Assembly: GCF_007845645.1 (NCBI RefSeq)
Contig: NZ_VCQV01000017.1
Span: 38,734 to 102,733 of the forward strand
Origin: Leekyejoonella antrihumi
Lineage (GTDB): Bacteria > Actinomycetota > Actinomycetes > Actinomycetales > Dermatophilaceae
Length of the DNA: 64,000 bases
Direction of reading: 5' to 3'
The notes beneath the pieces were generated by a model. The model saw only the letters and a program-made list of their open reading frames with translations, did no database searches and was not told the DNA's origin. This document shows, piece after piece, positions 59,514 through 64,000 of this stretch. Made by a program: the position numbers and the translations under genes. Within the stretch, counting starts at the first letter, position 1, and every line of letters starts with the position of its first letter.

Positions 59514-59873
59514 ATGGCGGGCCAAGGCAAGCTCGAACGGGCGATCCTGCGGGCGCTGTGGGAGCACCCGGACGGGATGACTGCCCGACAGGTGGCCGAT
59601 GTGCTGCCCGGCCGAGACCGTGCGACCACCACGGTGCTGACCGTGCTGGACCGGTTGCGCCAGAAGGACCTTGCCACCCGAGACGAGTTGACCAGGCCGC
59701 ACATATACCGCGCGGCCATCAGCCGGGAGGACTACATCGCCGCGATGATGCTCGACGCGCTGGGCCAGACCGCGGACCGCGACGCAGCCTTGACCCGGTT
59801 CCTCGGCGGAGTCACGGACACCGACACCGCACACCTGCGCCGAGCGCTGCGGCGCGCTCGGCCGCCTCAGTGA
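59514..59873 (+). CDS. BlaI/MecI/CopY family repressor
   Basis: A 119-residue repressor. The winged helix covers LERAILRALWEHPDGMTARQ, ADVLPGRDRATTTVLTVLDRL and RQKDLATRDELTRPHIYRAA, and a short C-terminal dimerisation helix follows (EDYIAAMMLDALGQTADRDAAL). The start ATG comes after CGGAGGTG. The M56 peptidase gene begins one base after its stop. In known systems the M56 protein cleaves the repressor on induction. Here the divergent target is a molybdoenzyme, not a beta-lactamase. Confidence 0.93.
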   Translation: MAGQGKLERAILRALWEHPDGMTARQVADVLPGRDRATTTVLTVLDRLRQKDLATRDELTRPHIYRAAISREDYIAAMMLDALGQTADRDAALTRFLGGVTDTDTAHLRRALRRARPPQ

Positions 59874-59874
59874 C

Positions 59875-60801
59875 GTGCTGCTCCAGGTCGAGGCGGCCGG
59901 GCTGACCGGGATGACGATCGCCCTGGCCGGGCCGGTCTCTGCGGCGTTGGCCCGCGCCGACTGGCCGGCTCGGGCGCCGCGAGCGGCCCTCTTGCTGTGG
60001 CAGGCCGTCGGGCTCGGCGGCGGGCTGGGCGTGCTGACCGCCGGGATGACCCTGGCTGCCGGCAGCCTCGACCGGCGCTGGCTGCCCGGCGTCCTGGCCG
60101 TCCCGTCGCACTGGTCCCGGCTCGGCCCGGCCGGATGGCTGGGTGTGGCCGTGACCGGCGGCGTCGGGGCATGGCTGGCCGCCGCCACCGGGACGTCCGC
60201 CGTGCGGGTGGCGACCACTCGCCGGGCCCATCGCCGGTTTCTGGACGCGATCGCCGACGCCCGGCGGGTGCACGCCGCCGACGACCACACCGACCTGAAG
60301 GTTCGCCTGGTCGATCACCCCACGGCGATGGCCTACTGCCTCCCCGGGATCCGGCCCCAGATCGTCCTGAGTCGTGGAGCGCTGGACACGCTCAGCCCCG
60401 GCGAGCTGACTGCGGTCCTTGCCCACGAGCAGGCCCACGCGCGCGGCCGCCACGATCTGGTCATCCAGCCGTTCATCGCCTGGTCCAAGACCTTTCCGTT
60501 CTTGCCGACTGCGGCCCGATCCGTCACCGCGGTCCGGCTTCTCGTCGAGATGCTCGCCGACGACGCAGCGCTGCACCACTGCCCACCCTCGGACCTGCAG
60601 CAGGCGCTGCGCCAGGTCGCTCTCGCCCAGGCCGCAGGCATCGAACCCGACCCGGCCGACCCTCCGTCCGATCAGCTGGGCGCCCGCATCGACCGCATGT
60701 CCGCCACCGGGCGCGCCCTGCCACCGGCAACCCGTGCACTGATCTATGCGGCAGCCATCGCACTCGTGCTCACCCCGCCGGTCGTCCTGCTGCTCAGCTG
60801 A
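59875..60801 (+). CDS. M56 family membrane metallopeptidase (BlaR1/MecR1-like)
   Basis: A 308-residue protein from a GTG start. Membrane segments are near residues 5-35, 40-60, 80-100 and at the C-terminus (LIYAAAIALVLTPPVVLLLS). The zinc motif HEQAH lies in LTAVLAHEQAHARGRHDLVIQ, with MAYCLPGIRPQIVLSRGALD before it and EMLADDAALHH after it. There is no penicillin-binding sensor domain, so the inducing signal must act on the membrane part or another protein. It is coupled to the repressor gene. Confidence 0.9.
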   Translation: MLLQVEAAGLTGMTIALAGPVSAALARADWPARAPRAALLLWQAVGLGGGLGVLTAGMTLAAGSLDRRWLPGVLAVPSHWSRLGPAGWLGVAVTGGVGAWLAAATGTSAVRVATTRRAHRRFLDAIADARRVHAADDHTDLKVRLVDHPTAMAYCLPGIRPQIVLSRGALDTLSPGELTAVLAHEQAHARGRHDLVIQPFIAWSKTFPFLPTAARSVTAVRLLVEMLADDAALHHCPPSDLQQALRQVALAQAAGIEPDPADPPSDQLGARIDRMSATGRALPPATRALIYAAAIALVLTPPVVLLLS

Positions 60802-60881
60802 AAGGTGGGAGGCATTCAGGCCCGCCCACCGAAGAGCGGAACGTCGGCCGATAGTGACTCGGCGCACCGTCGGGCCGGGGA

Positions 60882-61063
60882 CTAGATCGTGTTACGAAAG
60901 TCGTTTGAGCCGGTGGTCGACGATCGTGGTCGTGTGGTCATCTGGGCGCCTGCAGTGGCGTTTTTGTGTTGGTACCCAAACGAGTTACGCGGGAGGCCTC
61001 GCCTCACGGCACGAGACACGCCGGCACGAGACACGCCGGCACCACGTGCGGAACAGGCTCTAG
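60882..61063. mobile_element. Internally deleted IS5-type remnant, left of the HNH gene
   Basis: This roughly 180-bp block begins CTAGATCGTGTTACGAAAG and ends AACAGGCTCTAG, imperfect inverted ends each flanked by CTAG. On the minus strand its left end encodes TTIVDHRLKRLS then a stop, similar to the transposase C-terminus at 63026. It contains two tandem GGCACGAGACACGCC units (about 61009-61040). It looks like a MITE-sized relic. Confidence 0.65.
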
Positions 61064-62889
61064 TCGGTTGGTGCCGGGTGCTGTCCCGCGCCGTCGGCGT
61101 CGTGGCTGTCCGACTCGACGGGCGCCCCAGCGGTGACGTGCAGGTCGGCGGTGACGTCGAGGGTGCCGGGGTAGGTGGTGTATTCGCGGCCGGATGGGCT
61201 GGTCCAGGTGCTGGTGCCGTCGGGGGTCATGGTGACCTGCCAGCGGGTTTCGTGCTTGGCGCGGTGGTGGTGCCGGCACAGGCATTGCAGATTCGACACT
61301 TTCGTGGGTCCTTGTGGCCAGGGGGTGACGTGGTCGACGTCGCAGAACTTTGCGGGTCTCTCACAGCCCGGGAATCTGCAGTGCTGGTCTCGCAGCATCA
61401 CGTGTCGGCGGATCGCTGCGGTCGGCCGGTAGGTGGTCGCCCCGGTTTCCAGGATGGTGCCGGTGTGCCAGTCGACCAGGGCCCGGGTCACGGTGGTGCC
61501 CAGGGTGCAGATCATCTCTTGCACGGCCTCGGCGGGAATCACCCCGATGCCGGGGATCTCCACATCCGGTAGGCACAGCGGTCGGTGCACGCCAGGTGGC
61601 GGCGGTGGTTGGTCGGGCGGGCCTTCCTTGGGTGGATCTGGTTCGGCTGGATCTGGTTCGGGTGGATCTGGTTCGGGTGGATCTGGTTCGGGTGGATCTG
61701 GTTCGGGTGGGTGATGCTCATCGGCGGGTGGTGATGCGCCCGATGAGCATGCACCGCCGCTGCTGCTGGTGCCTGCGACGTCGCTGCTGCCATCACCATC
61801 GTCGTCGGGGTGGTGGTCGAGGTCGATGATCAGGTCTCGCAGGGCGGCGTCCCAGTTGTAGTCGGCCAGCACGTCGGAGAGCACCTGCTCGACCGGGCTG
61901 GTTGGCTCATCCCCGCTGGGCGCGCCGGTGGACGTGTTGGCGCCGGCCTTGATGGGGACCAGGACGTTGACGATGGTCTGCACATCGGCGTGGCCCAGGA
62001 TCAGGTCACACAGGGCGTCCGCCCGGCACTCACCCAGCGTCTTACCGGCCATGGAGTCTTGGTGTAGCTGCCGGGCCAGCTCGTCCACGGCCTGAAACGC
62101 CGGGAGCGCGTCCTTGGTGGGCAAGATCGCGGTCCACTCGGTCAACCCGTTCTCCGGACCGGGCCGGGTAAACACCCCGATCTCCTCCTTGGTGCGCTTC
62201 GCCCGGGCAGTCTTCGCCGCGGGCGGGTCACACCGCCGGACCAGGGTCCGGGCCCGGTTACGGGCCTGCCGCGAGGTCCACGAGCACAGCCCGCGGCCCA
62301 GCAGCAGGTCCTCCACCTGCGCGCACGTGACGTCGCCGGCTTCAGCCAGTTCCCAGGTCACCTGCGCGACCCGGGTCGCGTCGAGGCGCCCGGCGCCCAT
62401 CTCATCGAGCAACCGGGGGGTTTTGGTGACGGCGTCGACGGCCTCCTCGATGCGGCGGGTGGCCTGCATCGGTCCCCAGCACATCACCGGTGCCAGGTCC
62501 ACATCGGCGAACTCGCCCACCTGCCCCAGCTCGTGCGCGCACTCCCGCGGCCCTCCAGCGTCCTCACCCGGGTCAGTGCCAAGGTGCAGGTCGAGAGTCT
62601 CGGTGGTCGCCACGTACTGCGCCACCCGGACGTGCTGGATCGCGCTGGCCGTGTTGATCAGCGCCTGCGCCGCCTGGATCTGGTCGAGCAGCCCGGCCCT
62701 GTCATGGTGGGACCGGTCGGTCTTCGCATGCGAGAACGCCGCCTGCCCCAACCAGCTCATGACCTCGAGGAGCCGGTCGGTATCCACCAGCCCCGTGCCC
62801 GGATCTCGGTCCAGCAGCGCGGTCGCCGCCGCCAACCACTCCGGAGCCGTATCGCTCTCGGTGACCGGGTCGCCCGCTGCTTCCTTCAT
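61060..62889 (-). CDS. DUF222/HNH endonuclease-domain protein (13E12-repeat type)
   Basis: A 609-residue protein. The N-terminal DUF222 region (residues 15-330) has LLDEMGAGRLDATRVAQVTWEL and CSWTSRQARNRARTLVRRCDP. The middle holds an acidic Pro/Glu/Asp linker with EPDPP repeats (about 15 bp period, 61634-61710). The C-terminal HNH nuclease motif is RDQHCRFPGCERPAKFCDVDH, then PWPQGPTKVSNLQCLCRHHHRAKHE. Its stop codon lies inside the CTAG of the adjacent IS remnant. The start ATG 62889 follows AAAGGT. Such genes are multicopy in actinobacteria and often mobile. Confidence 0.88.
   Translation of the reverse strand: MKEAAGDPVTESDTAPEWLAAATALLDRDPGTGLVDTDRLLEVMSWLGQAAFSHAKTDRSHHDRAGLLDQIQAAQALINTASAIQHVRVAQYVATTETLDLHLGTDPGEDAGGPRECAHELGQVGEFADVDLAPVMCWGPMQATRRIEEAVDAVTKTPRLLDEMGAGRLDATRVAQVTWELAEAGDVTCAQVEDLLLGRGLCSWTSRQARNRARTLVRRCDPPAAKTARAKRTKEEIGVFTRPGPENGLTEWTAILPTKDALPAFQAVDELARQLHQDSMAGKTLGECRADALCDLILGHADVQTIVNVLVPIKAGANTSTGAPSGDEPTSPVEQVLSDVLADYNWDAALRDLIIDLDHHPDDDGDGSSDVAGTSSSGGACSSGASPPADEHHPPEPDPPEPDPPEPDPPEPDPAEPDPPKEGPPDQPPPPPGVHRPLCLPDVEIPGIGVIPAEAVQEMICTLGTTVTRALVDWHTGTILETGATTYRPTAAIRRHVMLRDQHCRFPGCERPAKFCDVDHVTPWPQGPTKVSNLQCLCRHHHRAKHETRWQVTMTPDGTSTWTSPSGREYTTYPGTLDVTADLHVTAGAPVESDSHDADGAGQHPAPTD
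61634..61710 (-). repeat. 15-bp tandem repeat coding EPDPP in the HNH gene
   Basis: GGATCTGGTTCGGGT repeats five times with one variant unit (GGCT). It encodes a stiff acidic-proline linker between DUF222 and the HNH domain. The period is a multiple of three, so copy changes would stay in frame. Confidence 0.85.
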
Positions 62890-63025
62890 ACCTTTATCGT
62901 ACTGATGTCCACTGACAACCACCCAACCACGACAGCGGCCGTGCCGGCCGGATCTCCTGACGATGCGGCGCTGACGTTGAGAGCGTGCGATGCGTGGTGC
63001 GCGCGGATCGGATTTCTGATCAGGA

Positions 63026-63110
63026 GACAAGCTCGCCGTCCGATACACCGCCACCGTCCGCGGGAGCATCATCGATCACTGGCTCAAACGACTTTCGTAA
63101 CAGGCTCTAG
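63026..63110 (+). pseudogene. IS5-family transposase C-terminal remnant with terminal inverted repeat
   Basis: Twenty-four codons (DKLAVRYTATVRG, then SIIDHWLKRLS and TAA at 63098-63100) match the C-terminus of IS5-type transposases, whose usual ending is of the form RYDKLAVRYxATV. The upstream part is disrupted by a stop. The last codons overlap GGCTCAAACGACTTTCGTAAC (63081-63101), which is exactly inverted at 60891-60911, and the element end CAGGCTCTAG follows. Confidence 0.7.
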
Positions 63111-63448
63111 ATGGGGCGGTGCTTGCGCGGCAATTTCGCGACCACCGCGTCATAGGACGCGTCGATTGCCTCGCGCAGTTCGTCGTCTGAGATCGAGCCG
63201 CCGATACGCAGCGTGTTCCACCCGGACCGTCCGATATACGCCATGACACTCGCATCCTGCGGGTACTGAGCCAGCCACTCGTCGGCCTCCTCGCGCGTCG
63301 CGCCGGCCTTCACACCCACCGCCTCCCCGCCGCCGAGAAACGCGAAGATCTTGTCGTGCACCTTGGCCACCAGATCACCTTCCCAGGGCTCGTCCGGCCG
63401 GGCACCCGGCTTTGCCAGGCAGTACTCGCGCAGTTCCTCCGGTGTCAT
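63107..63448 (-). CDS. MmcQ/YjbR family DNA-binding-like protein
   Basis: A 113-residue protein. The family pattern is TPEELREYCLAKPGARPDEPW, KVHDKIFAFLGG, REEADEWLAQYP and YIGRSGWNTLRIGGSISDDEL, with an ending VVAKLPRKHRP typical of the family. The fold is CyaY-like, and the function is unknown. The ATG at 63448 (GGGAG upstream) is preferred over one six codons earlier. The stop TAG is formed by the CTAG at the IS remnant border. Confidence 0.88.
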   Translation of the reverse strand: MTPEELREYCLAKPGARPDEPWEGDLVAKVHDKIFAFLGGGEAVGVKAGATREEADEWLAQYPQDASVMAYIGRSGWNTLRIGGSISDDELREAIDASYDAVVAKLPRKHRPI

Positions 63449-64000
63449 CGCTCGAATCTCCCACATGGCGTGCGCCCATCGACCTTTGCCTACACGTTGG
63501 CCACGTTGGGAACCGGTCGCGCGTAGATCTCAACCGTGCTTGGGTAGGGGATCGGCACGCGGGGCAGGCCACCTGGGATCCACCTGCGGGGTGCGGAACT
63601 GCCCGATGAAGCCCGTTGTGCACGTATCTCCAGCGAGGACACCCCGGCTGCTCCGCAATCGGGGCGATCATCGGCGGCGGATCGGAGCTCGGCGCTCAGA
63701 TCTCCGGACCGTCTCACACTGCGTCCTATCCGGGACGGTCACCGCAGTGACCGTCCCGGATGCCGATGTCTTGCGGGGCGCAGCCTTTACTGGTGCGTGT
63801 ATGTGTGCTGCACGTGTCCATCCTTCAGGTGGGAATGGCGCGAAGCCCCGTCGGCCGGTTGGGAGGTCGGCGGCCTTAGAGATTCCGCGGATAGGCGCGG
63901 TCATTGCGGCGTGTCACGCAGCGAAGCAGGCACAGGCCCCGGTAAAAGACGGGTTGTCGAGACTCGCCAACATCACCGGGAGGGCCTGTGCCTGCCGTGC
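63449..64000. other. Right-end region without a supported gene
   Basis: About 550 bp. Several short open frames on the minus strand have unusual composition and no recognised family. The last 75 bp contain an inverted repeat (63926-63939 and 63982-63995). It could be a decayed gene or the edge of another mobile element beyond the window. Confidence 0.4.
63926..63995. repeat. Inverted repeat at the right edge
   Basis: GCAGGCACAGGCCC and GGGCCTGTGCCTGC are perfect 14-bp arms 42 bp apart. They may be an IS terminus with a subterminal inverted copy, or a hairpin before a gene starting beyond the window. Confidence 0.5.

Noticed and set aside
57585..60801. Beta-lactam resistance locus
   Set aside because: The BlaI/M56 pair has no beta-lactamase or penicillin-binding protein beside it and the M56 protein lacks the sensor domain; the divergent gene is a molybdoenzyme.
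61634..61710. Possible CRISPR or regulatory iterons (15-bp units)
   Set aside because: The units are contiguous and code EPDPP in the linker of the HNH protein.
62890..63072. N-terminal extension of the HNH protein
   Set aside because: The extension runs antisense through the transposase remnant and has no family similarity; the ATG at 62889 fits the DUF222 family.

Overview
The window is high-GC DNA with dense, short-spaced genes, many GTG starts, ATGA start/stop overlaps and actinobacterial family signatures: ClpS next to a DUF2017 protein, DUF3039, a DUF222/HNH protein, the FAD-reductase/methyltransferase pair for 10-methyl branched fatty acids, and a tmRNA whose tag ends in ALAA. It is most likely the chromosome of an actinobacterium. 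Placing it near Dermacoccaceae or Intrasporangiaceae is only a guess from gene content. No rRNA, tRNA, phage or CRISPR array was seen. The mobile DNA consists of decayed IS5-type remnants near the right end.

Layout. 1-3.7 kb: 5' part of gltX, DUF2017, clpS, then pncB and pncA for NAD salvage. 4.2-10.5 kb: homogentisate degradation. One strand carries hmgA, a 5'-nucleotidase-like phosphatase and an FUSC membrane protein. The other carries an unrecognised gene coupled to fumarylacetoacetase. The pathway's first enzyme, 4-hydroxyphenylpyruvate dioxygenase, lies at 29.5-30.7 kb beside a divergent Lrp/AsnC regulator, with an IclR gene next to it. 11.4-28.1 kb: a large catabolic island. It holds a D-2-hydroxyacid dehydrogenase, an M24-fold hydrolase resembling ectoine hydrolase, an aminotransferase, an M20 deacylase and a GntR regulator. 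A five-gene operon follows (FAH-family protein plus a branched-chain-amino-acid type ABC importer with a fused permease/ATPase) with its own GntR regulator, and then an aldehyde dehydrogenase, a class III aminotransferase and an MHS-family importer. Three promoters in this island share the motif GTCTGATTGTNNACAA, which ties the outer genes into one probable regulon.

28-46 kb is mostly housekeeping or solitary genes: a secreted protein, SseB-like protein, helicase, DUF3039, dodecin, an MFS protein fused to a cyclic-nucleotide-binding domain, an acetyltransferase, a 981-residue winged-helix/ATPase/TPR regulator, YqgE, a DEAD-box helicase with tandem repeats, and malic enzyme. 46-51.7 kb: a TauABC-type ABC importer operon divergent from a CitA/DcuS-type two-component system. 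51.8-52.1 kb: tmRNA. 52.3-57.6 kb: a tmsAB-like lipid operon, a TetR regulator with a perfect upstream palindrome, and a DHA2-type exporter. 57.6-60.8 kb: a membrane cytochrome b / molybdopterin oxidoreductase fusion divergent from a BlaI/M56 pair, with three BlaI-like palindromes between them. 60.9-63.1 kb: an HNH/DUF222 gene bracketed by inverted IS remnants, then a YjbR-family gene. The last 550 bp contain no supported gene.

The most interesting system is the 11.4-28.1 kb island: it looks like an ectoine-type (N-acyl diamino acid or cyclic amidine) degradation regulon assembled from non-standard parts. Also notable are the uncharacterised gene sitting where a maleylacetoacetate isomerase would be expected and the BlaI/BlaR-type control of a molybdoenzyme.
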